This document shows, one piece after another, positions 1 to 8,006 of a stretch of 64,000 nucleotides of DNA (position 1 is the stretch's first letter; each line of letters begins with the position of its first letter). Both the position numbers and the translations under genes were made by a program. The notes below the pieces were generated by a model. It did not search any database. It had not been told where the DNA came from and saw nothing but the letters and a program-made list of their open reading frames with translations. Origin of the DNA: Coriobacteriaceae bacterium (GTDB lineage: Bacteria; Actinomycetota; Coriobacteriia; Coriobacteriales; Atopobiaceae); contig QOUO01000001.1 of the NCBI GenBank assembly GCA_003862195.1, positions 62,001 to 126,000 of the forward strand. The letters are read 5' to 3'.

Positions 1-1
1 G

Positions 2-232
2 ATGCTCCCCAAGGCATTCCAGGCCGTGTACCCGTTCCTGCCCTTCGTGCACGCCGAGAAGGCCATGCGCTGCGCCATAGCGGGCCTGTACGGCACGGAC
101 TACTGGCTGGCCATGGGCAGGCTCGGACTCTTCCTGGTGCCGTCGCTGCTGCTCGGCCTGCTGCTGCGCAAGCCCGTCGTGCGCTTGAACCATTGGATAG
201 AGGAGAAGATCGAGAGCACGAAGCTGATGTAG
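2..232 (+). CDS. C-terminal end of a YhgE/Pip-type membrane protein (5' partial)
   Basis: Only the last 76 residues or so are in the window; the gene begins upstream. The fragment has the segment LPFVHAEKAMRCAIAGLYG, which resembles the end of YhgE/Pip (phage infection protein) membrane proteins, where a Pro-Phe-...-Ala-Met-Arg-...-Ile-x-Gly-x-Tyr-Gly stretch precedes the last transmembrane helix. A hydrophobic helix follows at about residues 40-58 of the fragment, then a short basic and acidic cytoplasmic tail. YhgE/Pip proteins are ABC-2-like exporters or components of type VII-like secretion loci; the substrate cannot be told from here. A terminator follows directly. Confidence 0.6.
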   Translation: MLPKAFQAVYPFLPFVHAEKAMRCAIAGLYGTDYWLAMGRLGLFLVPSLLLGLLLRKPVVRLNHWIEEKIESTKLM

Positions 233-238
233 GCACAA

Positions 239-271
239 GGGCGCGCCCCGCAACGGGACGCGCCCTTTTTT
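239..271 (+). terminator. Intrinsic terminator after the YhgE/Pip gene
   Basis: A 7-bp stem, GGGCGCG paired with CGCGCCC, is followed by six T residues. It begins 7 bases after the stop codon of the upstream gene. Confidence 0.85.
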
Positions 272-316
272 GTCCCCATCCCGCAGGGTATACAGGGCCA
301 ACGTCAGACTATGTGA

Positions 317-1203
317 CTACTTGATGCCGAACTCCCCGAGCAGGGCATCGAGCCTCTCCGGGTCCCTAATGGCCTGGCTCAGCTCCGAGGAGCGCCCAGA
401 ATCGTCGAGCTTCTGCGCAAGGAGCGAGAGGTCAGAAACCGCCTGTTGGCGACCCTCCTCGCGACCTTCCTGACGGCCTTCCTCCAGGCCCTTCTTGCGG
501 CCCTCCTCGCGACCTTCCTCAAGTCCCAGGTCTCTTCCCTCCATGCGGGCACGTGCGAAGTCGTCGCGATACTTCTGTGACCACAGCATCAGATTCCTCC
601 TCCACTTGGGGTCCGCGCGGCGCGTCCTGACCGCCTGGTCGACGCGGTTCACGTAGTCGCTTTCGACTATATCATCGTCCGCGAGGTATCCGAGCAGCGC
701 GTCAAGGCTCGGGGTCGAATCGCCCCTTACGCCCCTCGCGTTGACGAAGACGAACTCCGACCCATCGCACATCTGGAGCTCGCCGTCCTGGAGGCACACG
801 TTCCGGAAGTTGTAGCGCTTGTAGCCAAGCCCAAAGGGGTCGTCCGCGCAGATGAAGATCACCACGCGGTCCCGCAGGTCGCCGAATGACGCGCCGCGGT
901 CGAGAATCGCGGTGTCCACGAGCGACCCGTAATACCTGGCACGCCGCACCAGGTAGGGCTGGCGGACCTCGTTCTGCATCTCGACGTCGTAGGCATTCCC
1001 CTCCTCGTCCCGGACGAGGAGGTCCACGATGCCGGCGCGGGAGAGCGACCCGGCCGCGAGCGGCTCCTGGAGCTCCGCGCGCTCCACGCTGGCAATCGTT
1101 GTTCCCAGGATAATCTCGAGCAGCCCCTTGCAGAGCTCCAGGTCGCTGAAGACCGACCCGAACATGAAGTCGTCCGTTATCGTAAGCTCGCGTGCGTCGC
1201 CCA
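317..1203 (-). CDS. PD-(D/E)XK nuclease family transposase-like (Rpn-type) protein
   Basis: A protein of 295 residues that begins with the ELTITDDFMFGSVF signature of the Rpn/PDDEXK_2 family. A nuclease-like core lies at about residues 55-80 (GIVDLLVRDEEGN followed by YDVEMQ), with the acidic and Gln residues of a D...(D/E)xE-x-Q motif. The C-terminal third has tandem EEGR/EEGRKKG repeats (about residues 226-255), a charged coiled coil typical of this family. Members are annotated as transposases or recombination-promoting nucleases; many are single-copy and of unknown role. The longer reading frame to 1240 has no ribosome binding site, whereas the ATG at 1203 has GGAGG five bases upstream, so that start was chosen. 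No terminal inverted repeats were seen around it. Confidence 0.75.
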
Positions 1204-1352
1204 TGCCGCCTCCATCCGTCGAACCCATCGGGGCAGCCATGGTAGCAGGGCGACCTTGCGGGAGGCTCTCCGCTGTCTTGCGTGAGTCTTGCGCAACGCG
1301 TCACGTCTCGTGTGGACGCTGCGGGCGACAGGCCATCAGGGAGGGGCTGGGC

Positions 1353-1358
1353 TATACT
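1353..1358 (+). promoter_or_regulatory. Probable -10 element of the gltX promoter
   Basis: TATACT lies 42 bases before the gltX start. No good -35 hexamer is visible at the right distance, so this is a partial match only. Confidence 0.45.
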
Positions 1359-1400
1359 AGCTGAGTCTGTACGTTTTTCTCGACCGAAAGGACTCCAATC

Positions 1401-2918
1401 GTGAGCTCCTCTGACACCAACGCCGACGCCCGTCCCGTGCGCGTGCGCTTTGCCCCCTCCCCAACCGGCAAGCTGCACGTGGGAGGCGCCCGCACCGCAA
1501 TCTACAACTGGGCCTTCGCGCGCGCGAACCACGGCACCTTCATCCTGAGGATCGACGACACCGACCCCACCCGCTCCACCGAGGAGAACACCCAGATCAT
1601 CCTTCGCGCCATGAAGTGGCTGGGGCTCGACTGGGACGAGGGGCCCGAGGTCGGCGGCGACTACGGTCCCTACTGGCAGACCGAGCGCCTGGACATCTAT
1701 CGCAAGGCCGCGGAGAAGCTCGTTGCCGACGGCAAGGCGTACTACTGCTTCTGCACGCCCGAGAAGCTCGCCGCGGACAAGAAGGCCGCGCAGGAGCGCC
1801 ACGACCCCTTCCAGGGCTACCAGCGCACCTGCCGCAACATCGACCCGGCCGAGGCGCAGCGTCGCGTGGACGCGGGCGAGCCGCACACCATCCGCATCAA
1901 GGTGCCCCTGGACCGCGGCGACGTGGTGGTGCACGACGCCGTCCACGGCGACGTGACCTTCGAGGCCAACACGCTTGACGACTTCATCATCTTCCGCTCC
2001 GACGGCACGCCCACGTACAACTTCGCCACCGTGGTGGACGACTCCATGATGGGCATCACCCACGTCATCCGCGGCGACGACCACCTGTCCAACACCCCGC
2101 GCCAGATCATGGTGTACGAGGCCCTGGGCGCCCCCACGCCCACGTTCGCCCACATCTCCATGATCCTGGGCCCCGACGGCAAGAAGCTCAGCAAGCGCCA
2201 CGGCGCCACCTCCGTGGAGGAGTACCGCGACGCCGGCTACGACTCCGACGCCTTCGTCAACTACCTGGCGCTCTTGGGCTGGGCGCTCGACGGTGACACC
2301 ACCATCGTCCCGCGCGACGTGCTCGCCAAGAGCTTCTCGCTCGACCACGTGTCCAAGAACCCGGCCACGTTCGACCTCAAGAAGCTCGACTGGATCAACG
2401 GCCAGTACCTGCAGGCCATGACCGACGAGCAGTTCTCGCTCACGCAGCTCGTGCCGCAGCTCATGGCCGCAGGCCTCGAGGCCGGCGCGGACGCCAAGGC
2501 CGTGTACGGCGCCAAGCCGCAGTGGTTCGACCTTCTCTCCAGCATCCTCAAGCCGCGCACCACGCTGGCGCCGCAGGTGGTCGAGAAGAGCCGCTTCCTC
2601 TATTGGGGCGATGACGTGCAGTTCGACGAGAAGAGCGTCAACAAGAACCTCGCCAAGGACGGCACGCGCGCCTACCTCGAGGCAGCGCACGACGCGCTCG
2701 AGAAGGTCGACGCCGCCGGCTGGGACGCCGCCGCGATCGATGCCGCCCTCGAGCCGCTGCCCGAGGCGCTCGGCACCAACAAGCGCAAGTTCTACGGCGC
2801 CGTCCGCGTGGCCGAGTGCGGCAACCAGGTCTCGCCGCCGCTGGGCGAGTCGCTGCAGCTCCTGGGGCGCGACGTCGCGCTCGCACGCCTGCAGAAGGCC
2901 CTGCCGCTCGCAAAGTAG
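1401..2918 (+). CDS. gltX: Glutamyl-tRNA synthetase
   Basis: A 505-residue class I aminoacyl-tRNA synthetase that charges tRNA-Glu (and possibly tRNA-Gln for later amidation) in the cytoplasm. The N-terminal Rossmann fold has FAPSPTGKLHVGG, in which HVGG at residues 26-29 is the HIGH motif, and the KMSKS-type loop is KKLSKRHG at about residues 262-268. An anticodon-binding C-terminal domain follows. The length is normal. The start is GTG, preceded by GAAAGGA. The gene stands alone between a -10-like TATACT and a strong terminator. The window also holds two copies of tRNA-Glu(CTC) and one tRNA-Gln(CTG), the likely cognates. Confidence 0.96.
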   Translation: MSSSDTNADARPVRVRFAPSPTGKLHVGGARTAIYNWAFARANHGTFILRIDDTDPTRSTEENTQIILRAMKWLGLDWDEGPEVGGDYGPYWQTERLDIYRKAAEKLVADGKAYYCFCTPEKLAADKKAAQERHDPFQGYQRTCRNIDPAEAQRRVDAGEPHTIRIKVPLDRGDVVVHDAVHGDVTFEANTLDDFIIFRSDGTPTYNFATVVDDSMMGITHVIRGDDHLSNTPRQIMVYEALGAPTPTFAHISMILGPDGKKLSKRHGATSVEEYRDAGYDSDAFVNYLALLGWALDGDTTIVPRDVLAKSFSLDHVSKNPATFDLKKLDWINGQYLQAMTDEQFSLTQLVPQLMAAGLEAGADAKAVYGAKPQWFDLLSSILKPRTTLAPQVVEKSRFLYWGDDVQFDEKSVNKNLAKDGTRAYLEAAHDALEKVDAAGWDAAAIDAALEPLPEALGTNKRKFYGAVRVAECGNQVSPPLGESLQLLGRDVALARLQKALPLAK

Positions 2919-2994
2919 CGCGTACCCACGCCTGCCGAGGAGGGCTTGTAACAAGCCTGAAATAATGAGACACTACCACGCGTAACGTGTGCCA

Positions 2995-3028
2995 GGCCGC
3001 CGACGCCCGAGTCGGCGGCCTTCGTTTT
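2995..3028 (+). terminator. Terminator of gltX
   Basis: A perfect 10-bp stem, GGCCGCCGAC with GTCGGCGGCC around a 6-base loop, is followed by TTCGTTTT. It ends immediately before the ribosome binding site of the next gene, so read-through would directly feed the serine dehydratase. Confidence 0.85.
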
Positions 3029-3041
3029 GGGAGGCAGCCGC

Positions 3042-4622
3042 ATGATGACCACGTCCGCGTTCGAGATCCTGGGCCCCGTCATGGTGGGGCCGTCCTCCTC
3101 GCACACCGCCGGCGCGCTCAGGATAGCGCTCGTGGCCCGCTCGCTCGGCCCATCGCCCCTCGAGGGCGTCACGTTCACGCTCTACAACTCGTTCGCGCGC
3201 ACGTACCGCGGCCACGGCACGGACCGGGTGCTCGTGGCGGGCATGCTCGGCCTCGCGCCGGACGACGTCCGCGTGCGCGACTCCTTCGAGCTCGCGCGCA
3301 AGGCGGGGCTCGCCTTCGACTTCGTGGCGTCCGCGGACGGCGCCGGCATGCACCCCAACACCGTGACCATCGCCATGCGTGGCGCGGACGGCACCACGAT
3401 GTCCGTCACGGGCGAGTCGCTGGGCGGCGGGCGCGTGCGCATCAGCTCAATCGACGGCATCGCGGTCGAGATCACGGGCGACTACCCCACGATCTTCGTG
3501 GCGCACCAGGACCGACCCGGCGTCCTCGCGGCGCTCACGAGCGGCCTTTCCGCCGGCGGCGTCAACATCGCGACCATGCGTACGTTCCGCGAGCGCCGCG
3601 GCGGCCGCGCCTACACCGTCTTCGAGGTGGACGGCGGCCTCGACCAGCGGCTCCTCGAGTACCTGCGCCGCGCGCCCAACATCACGCTCGCGAACCTCGT
3701 GGACGTCCCCGGTGCCTCCCCCGTCGCGCCCGACGCCCACCTCGAGCTCGGCTTCGACTCCGGGGCGCAGCTCCTTGCCCTCGCGGGCGAGAAGAGCGTG
3801 GGCATCGGGGAGCTGATGCGTCGCCGCGAGCTCGAGCTCTTCCCCACCGCGGACGCGGACGCCGCCATGGCGCGCGTGCTCGCCGTCATGCGCGAGGAGG
3901 TGACGGCGCCCATCGAGGACCCGCAACCGTCGCTGGGAGGCCTCCTGGGCGGCGAGGCCCGGGCGCTGCGCGACGGCGCCCCCAGGCTCGCGGGCGCGCT
4001 CATGGGCGACACGCTCACCACCGCCTGCGCCTACGCCATGGCCACGCTGGAACGCTCCGCGACCATGGGCGTGATCGTGGCGGCCCCAACCGCCGGGTCC
4101 GCCGGCGTGGTGCCGGGCGCCGTGCTCGCCGTGGCAGAAGCACTGGGCGCCACTGACGATCAGGTTGCGCACGCGCTCTGGAACGCCTGCGCGGTCGGCG
4201 CCATAGTGGCCAGGAACGCCTCCGTAGCGGGTGCGGAGGGCGGCTGCCAGGCCGAGGTGGGCACCGCGGCCGCCATGGCGGCGTCAGCCGTGGCAGAGCT
4301 CATGGGCGCGGACCCGGCCACCTGCCTCTCCGCGGCGTCGACGGCCATAGCGAACCTGCTGGGCCTCGTGTGCGACCCTGTTCGCGGCCTCGTGGAGTAC
4401 CCCTGCCAGGACAGGAACGTCATCGGCGTGGCGGACGCCATCAGCACCGCGCAGCTCGCGCTGTCGGGCGTGCTCGACCCGCTGCCGTTTGACGAGGTCG
4501 TGGCCGCCATGAAGTCCGTGGGCGAGTCACTCCCCGCGGCGCTGCGCGAGACGGCGCTCGGCGGGCTTGCGGCCGCGCCCTCGGCCTGCTCTGCCTGCAG
4601 GCGCGGCGGCTGCGACAGGTAG
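3042..4622 (+). CDS. L-serine ammonia-lyase, iron-sulfur type, single chain with ACT domain (copy 1)
   Basis: A 526-residue enzyme that deaminates L-serine to pyruvate and ammonia using a [4Fe-4S] cluster. The beta domain is N-terminal and opens with EILGPVMVGPSSSHTAGA. An ACT domain lies at about residues 145-205 (DRPGVLAALTSGLSAGGVNI). The alpha domain fills the C-terminal half and has the cluster cysteines in GGCQAEVG (about 402), VCDPV (about 444) and PCQDRN (about 454). The far C-terminus is unusually Cys-rich (CSACRRGGC). In Bacillus-type enzymes beta+ACT and alpha are two proteins; here they are fused. The ATG at 3042 was chosen because GGGAGG sits seven bases upstream; the TTG at 3027 lies inside the preceding terminator. 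A paralogue is encoded at 8007-9629. Confidence 0.92.
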   Translation: MMTTSAFEILGPVMVGPSSSHTAGALRIALVARSLGPSPLEGVTFTLYNSFARTYRGHGTDRVLVAGMLGLAPDDVRVRDSFELARKAGLAFDFVASADGAGMHPNTVTIAMRGADGTTMSVTGESLGGGRVRISSIDGIAVEITGDYPTIFVAHQDRPGVLAALTSGLSAGGVNIATMRTFRERRGGRAYTVFEVDGGLDQRLLEYLRRAPNITLANLVDVPGASPVAPDAHLELGFDSGAQLLALAGEKSVGIGELMRRRELELFPTADADAAMARVLAVMREEVTAPIEDPQPSLGGLLGGEARALRDGAPRLAGALMGDTLTTACAYAMATLERSATMGVIVAAPTAGSAGVVPGAVLAVAEALGATDDQVAHALWNACAVGAIVARNASVAGAEGGCQAEVGTAAAMAASAVAELMGADPATCLSAASTAIANLLGLVCDPVRGLVEYPCQDRNVIGVADAISTAQLALSGVLDPLPFDEVVAAMKSVGESLPAALRETALGGLAAAPSACSACRRGGCDR

Positions 4623-4629
4623 ACGACAC

Positions 4630-4680
4630 AAAAACGGCCATTCCCCGCACGCCGACGTCGACGCACACGGGGATGGCCGA
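4630..4680 (-). terminator. Terminator between convergent genes
   Basis: CGGCCAT-CCCCG pairs with CGGGGATGGCCG around a long loop. On the minus strand the stem is followed by TTTTT, so it best terminates the C_GCAxxG_C_C gene. On the plus strand, after the serine dehydratase stop, the tail is weaker. Confidence 0.75.
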
Positions 4681-4713
4681 AACTTCTTGCAGCCGTGGCC
4701 CTGTCGCTGGTGG

Positions 4714-5145
4714 CTACTCCACGCCCAGGGCGTCGAGCAGCAGGCTGCACGCGTCCTCGATGCAGCCGTCGCACGAGCGCAGCACGGGACCGCCCGTCAT
4801 GCCCTTGAGCTCCGGGCAGCGCGTGCTGCCGTTCTTCTCCCTAAAGGATGACACGATGGGGCGCACGCGCGCGTAGGTGCCCGCCTTGGTCCTGGGGTTG
4901 GCGGTGCCGCCGCTCGCGGTGCTGCTCAGGATGGCGATGGCCCCGGAAAGCGCGCCGCAGGTCTCGCTGAAGCCGCCCATGCCGGCGCCGAAGCCCTCCA
5001 TCATGCGGAAGAGCTGGTCCTCGTCCAGGCCCGCCAGGTCGCTGCACGCGACGGAGACGGCCTGCGCGCAGTTGTAGCCGGAGTGGTGCAGCTCGAGCGC
5101 CCTCTCCACGTAGTCCTGCCGCTTCTTCTCACGTACCTCGGCCAT
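4714..5145 (-). CDS. C_GCAxxG_C_C family protein
   Basis: A 143-residue cytoplasmic protein with the conserved Cys pattern of the C_GCAxxG_C_C family: SGYNCAQAV near residue 25, GFGAGMGGFSETCGALSGA at about 51-70, then CPELKG and SCDGCIEDAC near the C-terminus. The family is thought to be redox- or metal-related, but its biochemical role is not established. The ATG at 5145 is preceded by GGGAGG. It faces the serine dehydratase gene and shares the terminator region with it. Confidence 0.85.
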   Translation of the reverse strand: MAEVREKKRQDYVERALELHHSGYNCAQAVSVACSDLAGLDEDQLFRMMEGFGAGMGGFSETCGALSGAIAILSSTASGGTANPRTKAGTYARVRPIVSSFREKNGSTRCPELKGMTGGPVLRSCDGCIEDACSLLLDALGVE

Positions 5146-5183
5146 GTGCCCTCCCTAATCAGTTTGCGTCCTTCTGGGCCATT

Positions 5184-5315
5184 TTACGCCGTTTGGACCG
5201 CGGGTGCGTCGGCATCGGGCTCCGCGGGCTCGGCAGCCTCGGGCTCGGAATCGGGCACCTCGGCGCTGGGAGCGTCGTCCTTCTCGCCCACCGAACGCAC
5301 CCGTCCGGGAATCAC
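5184..5315 (-). CDS. Possible small acidic ORF overlapping the upstream gene (43 aa)
   Basis: The GTG at 5315 overlaps the TGA stop of the upstream gene (GTGA), a layout that often means translational coupling. The frame runs 43 codons to TAA and encodes an acidic, Ala/Pro/Glu-rich peptide (EPEAAEPAEPDADAPAVQTA at the end) with strong high-GC codon bias. It contains one copy of the dispersed 14-bp motif, read as GEKDD. It may be a genuine short protein, or the original C-terminal tail of the upstream gene displaced by a frameshift. No homologue is recognised. Confidence 0.35.
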   Translation of the reverse strand: MIPGRVRSVGEKDDAPSAEVPDSEPEAAEPAEPDADAPAVQTA

Positions 5316-5839
5316 TCTCCCGAGGCGCCATCCCCCGAGGAGTTCTCCCGCTCTAGTTCCTGTGCGAACTTGGTGACTTCCCTGTGCACACGCAGGCCCT
5401 CGTCGACGCGCGACGCAACGATCTCCTGGTCGTCCTCGGAGAGCTCTCCCCTGCGCGTCAGGTAGATGCCAAGGTCAATGCCCTCAAGAACGGCGTTGTA
5501 GGCGACAAAGAACGCGTTGGTCTCATGCTTGCGTGGGCCCTCGAGAGACGACATGAAAGCACTCGCGATGCATGAAGCCATGGTCATCATGCCCTGCGAC
5601 GACATGCCCTGGCGCTCGTACTCTCTAACGGGGCCGCCCAGCGCCATCATGGCCATGAACGGGATAATCGCCCTGGTCTTGAGTGGATCCAGGTCCTTAA
5701 ACGCGCTCGCGTCGCACGGCTGCAGCCGCTTTGCGGCCACGAAGAAGCGGTCCGCGGCCTCGATGTCCTCGGCCGTGAGCTTACCGCCCGTGATGAGCTG
5801 GGCTGTCTTGATGTTGTCTTCCGTGAGGAACTCTGCCAT
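5312..5839 (-). CDS. Hypothetical protein (175 aa)
   Basis: I do not recognise this protein. It begins MAEFLTEDNIKTAQLITGG and is mainly alpha-helical by composition, with Met-rich stretches in the middle (PFMAMMALGG, then GMMTMASC) and a charged C-terminus (about residues 135-170). There is no signal peptide or convincing transmembrane helix. The ATG at 5839 has GGAGGGC upstream; the longer frame to 5959 has no such site. A good promoter (TCGACA-17-TATACT) lies about 300 bases upstream, which would give a long untranslated leader. The gene may end early through a frameshift (see the small ORF at 5184-5315). Confidence 0.6.
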   Translation of the reverse strand: MAEFLTEDNIKTAQLITGGKLTAEDIEAADRFFVAAKRLQPCDASAFKDLDPLKTRAIIPFMAMMALGGPVREYERQGMSSQGMMTMASCIASAFMSSLEGPRKHETNAFFVAYNAVLEGIDLGIYLTRRGELSEDDQEIVASRVDEGLRVHREVTKFAQELERENSSGDGASGE

Positions 5840-6140
5840 ATGCCCTCCACTTCCCAGCGACGCCCCAGGCGTCGCCGACTTGCGTTCACATTGCCACATG
5901 CCAGGTCTATCCGCCCGCCCGCCAGGGGTCAGGCGATCCGTGGAGAAGAACGGGTGCATTCGGTTGGGAAGGTACGCGGGACGCTGGCACCAACGTGCCT
6001 GCGTCGTCTTGGTCTTTGGTTGTGATTTTGCGTTACGTGACAGTGAGGAAGGTTAAAGCACGTATCAAATGCAACGCTCCCGAAAAGCGCCTGCGACTAC
6101 CCCGGCAAGGGGGCGGAGGACCTTTCCTCCAACGACGGAA

Positions 6141-6169
6141 AGTATAGCGCAACAGAGGTTGTTTGTCGA
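6141..6169 (-). promoter_or_regulatory. Sigma-70-type promoter with an unusually distant gene
   Basis: On the minus strand TCGACA, a 17-base spacer and TATACT form a near-consensus promoter. The first credible start codon downstream is at 5839, so the leader would be about 290 nt. Confidence 0.6.
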
Positions 6170-6366
6170 GTTAAAGCGGCATTTTTCTGCCACTAAGCCG
6201 GCGCCTCGGACTAACGTGCAGAGGGGCTTTGGGCCACCTGGGCCAGAGTTGCACTGTCAGTGCGATATAGCAGGAAACGAGGCGCATGTCGCGCGTCCAA
6301 AACATAAAAGTTCAATCCAAAAAACTTGTTCTTCTCGCCCGCGTGGGCCGATGCGACAGCCAAACG

Positions 6367-6398
6367 AAAAGCCCCCGCCAGCCGATGGGCTGACGGGG
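6367..6398 (-). terminator. Terminator of tRNA-Leu
   Basis: An 11-bp stem (CCCCGTCAGCC with GGCTGGCGGGG, one G-U pair) and a CATC loop are followed by CTTTTCG, immediately downstream of the tRNA. Confidence 0.8.
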
Positions 6399-6410
6399 AC
6401 CTCATGTGCG

Positions 6411-6501
6411 TGGTGTCGGAGGCGGGACTTGAACCCGCACGACCTTTTAGTCAGTCACTAGCACCTCAAGCTAGCGCGTCTGCCAATTCCGCCACTCCGA
6501 C
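6411..6501 (-). tRNA. tRNA-Leu(GAG)
   Basis: A 91-nt class II tRNA with encoded CCA. The acceptor stem GTCGGAG pairs with CTCCGAC. The anticodon stem CTAGC/GCTAG encloses the loop TTGAGGT, giving anticodon GAG for codons CUC and CUU. The long variable arm is typical of leucine tRNAs. An extended -10 (TGCTAACAT) lies about 20 bases upstream on the minus strand. Confidence 0.95.
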
Positions 6502-6611
6502 ATGGCTTGGTGCGAGGGGTATGTTAGCACGACTCTGCCGCGCGCGAGGCGGGAAATCCGATTTGTGGACGTTTCCATGCAGACGCGCCAGCGCGGTGCC
6601 CCCGCGGGACC

Positions 6612-7775
6612 CTAGAAGCCGGCCTCGTGGATCTTCTGGACCGCAAGGCGCAGACGCTCTGGCGGCATGACCAGGGCCATGCGCACAAAGCCCTCGCCCG
6701 CGGGGCCAAAGCTCGCGCCCGGCGTGACGATGACGCCGGACTTCTCCATGAGCTCGAGCACGAAGTCCACGGAGTCCATGCGGCCGCCGGGGATGCGCGC
6801 CCACACGAACATGGAGCCGTGCGCGTTGGGGCGCTCCCAGCCGATGGACTCGAGCGCGTCGCACAGGGCGTCGCGGCGCTCCTGGTAGGCCATGCGCTGG
6901 CGCTCCACGCCGTCGAGCGGGCCCGTGAGCGCGGCGATGGCTACGTCCTGCTCGGGGAAGAACATGCCGTAGTCCAGCTGGCCGTGGAGCTTCTTGGCGG
7001 CCCTCACGATGTCGGGCCTGCCCACCAGGAAGCTGAGCCTGACGCCCGTGACGTCAAAGGACTTGGAGAGCGAGAGGAACTCCACGCCCACGTCCTGCGC
7101 GCCCTCGTACGCGAGGAAGGAGCCGCCCGGCTCCTCGGTGTCAAACACGATGTCGGAGTAGGCGTTGTCGTGGATGATCACGATGTCGTGCGCCTTGGCG
7201 AACTCGATGATCTGACGGTAGACCTCGGGCGTGCCGACCGAGCCCACCGGGTTGGCGGGAAGCGAGACCACCATGTAGCGCGCTGCGTCCGCCACGTCGT
7301 CCGGGATGCCCGCCACGTAGGGCAGGAAGTCGTGCTCCGCCTCGAGCGGGTAGAACGCGAGCTTGGCGCCCGCAAGCAGGCTCGCCGTGCGGAAGAGCGG
7401 GTAACAGGGGTCGGGCACCAGCACGGTGTCGCCGGGGTCCACAAGGGCCTGGCACACAAAGCCCATGCCCTCCTGCGTGCCGTGGCAGCTCATCACCATG
7501 TCGGGCGTGATGTTGTCCACGCCGTAGCGGCGGCGGTAGTAGTCGCACACGGCGCGGTCGAGCTCGTCGCGGTCGTGCAGGGAGTACTTCCAGTTCTCCG
7601 GGTCGCTCGCGCTCTTGACCATGGCGTCGATCAGGCGCTGGTCGGGCGCGAAGTCCGGCGTGCCGACGGAGAGGTCGAACACCTCGCGTCCCTTTGCCTC
7701 GAGCTCGCGCCTGCGCACGTTGAGCGCCGCGAACACCTCGTCTCCAAACAGGTCTAGGCGCTTCGAGAACCTCAT
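6612..7775 (-). CDS. Class I/II pyridoxal-phosphate aminotransferase
   Basis: A 387-residue fold-type I aminotransferase resembling LL-diaminopimelate and aspartate-family aminotransferases. The PLP-binding lysine is in LSLSKSFDVTG at about residue 240, the substrate-carboxylate region is LPANPVG, and a Asp-Asn-Ala-Tyr motif (IHDNAYSD) precedes it. The protein is cytoplasmic. The exact amino acid is not decidable from sequence; a role in lysine/diaminopimelate or alanine metabolism is plausible. The ATG at 7775 has GGGAGG eight bases upstream, whereas the longer frame to 7916 lacks one. The gene stands alone after tRNA-Leu. Confidence 0.85.
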   Translation of the reverse strand: MRFSKRLDLFGDEVFAALNVRRRELEAKGREVFDLSVGTPDFAPDQRLIDAMVKSASDPENWKYSLHDRDELDRAVCDYYRRRYGVDNITPDMVMSCHGTQEGMGFVCQALVDPGDTVLVPDPCYPLFRTASLLAGAKLAFYPLEAEHDFLPYVAGIPDDVADAARYMVVSLPANPVGSVGTPEVYRQIIEFAKAHDIVIIHDNAYSDIVFDTEEPGGSFLAYEGAQDVGVEFLSLSKSFDVTGVRLSFLVGRPDIVRAAKKLHGQLDYGMFFPEQDVAIAALTGPLDGVERQRMAYQERRDALCDALESIGWERPNAHGSMFVWARIPGGRMDSVDFVLELMEKSGVIVTPGASFGPAGEGFVRMALVMPPERLRLAVQKIHEAGF

Positions 7776-8006
7776 GCTGCCTCCCACCTTTCGCCCCAGC
7801 GGAGCATGCCTTGCGTACGTTGAACGGCGTCGCACGGCGCCAGGCCCGCGTCCAGCGGGCGTGCAGGCACCTGAATTGCGACAGCTTTTCATTTTATACG
7901 CTTGGGCGTCACGCATCCGTTAACAGCGTGTGACACAGCCACACGCCACACAGACGGGCGAGAAGGACGCGCGCCACGCGGCCGGCGCCCGCGCGGGGGC
8001 CGGCCC

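Larger units (their letters stand above)
5840..6410. other. 571-base gene-free stretch with a promoter and a possible long leader
   Basis: No credible gene was found on either strand. It holds the minus-strand promoter at 6141-6169, roughly 290 bases of transcribed leader before the gene that starts at 5839, and the terminator of tRNA-Leu at 6367-6398. I did not recognise a known riboswitch or small RNA in the leader. A near-copy of the dispersed motif (TTCTTCTCGCCC) lies at about 6330. Confidence 0.5.

Noticed and set aside
702..2954. Long minus-strand open frame (750 aa) across gltX
   Set aside because: It is antisense to gltX with low-complexity composition. gltX has all synthetase motifs; the antisense frame is a GC-rich shadow.
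5840..6140. Known riboswitch (TPP, cobalamin, SAM) or SRP/6S RNA in the long leader
   Set aside because: None of the conserved core sequences of those RNAs was recognised.
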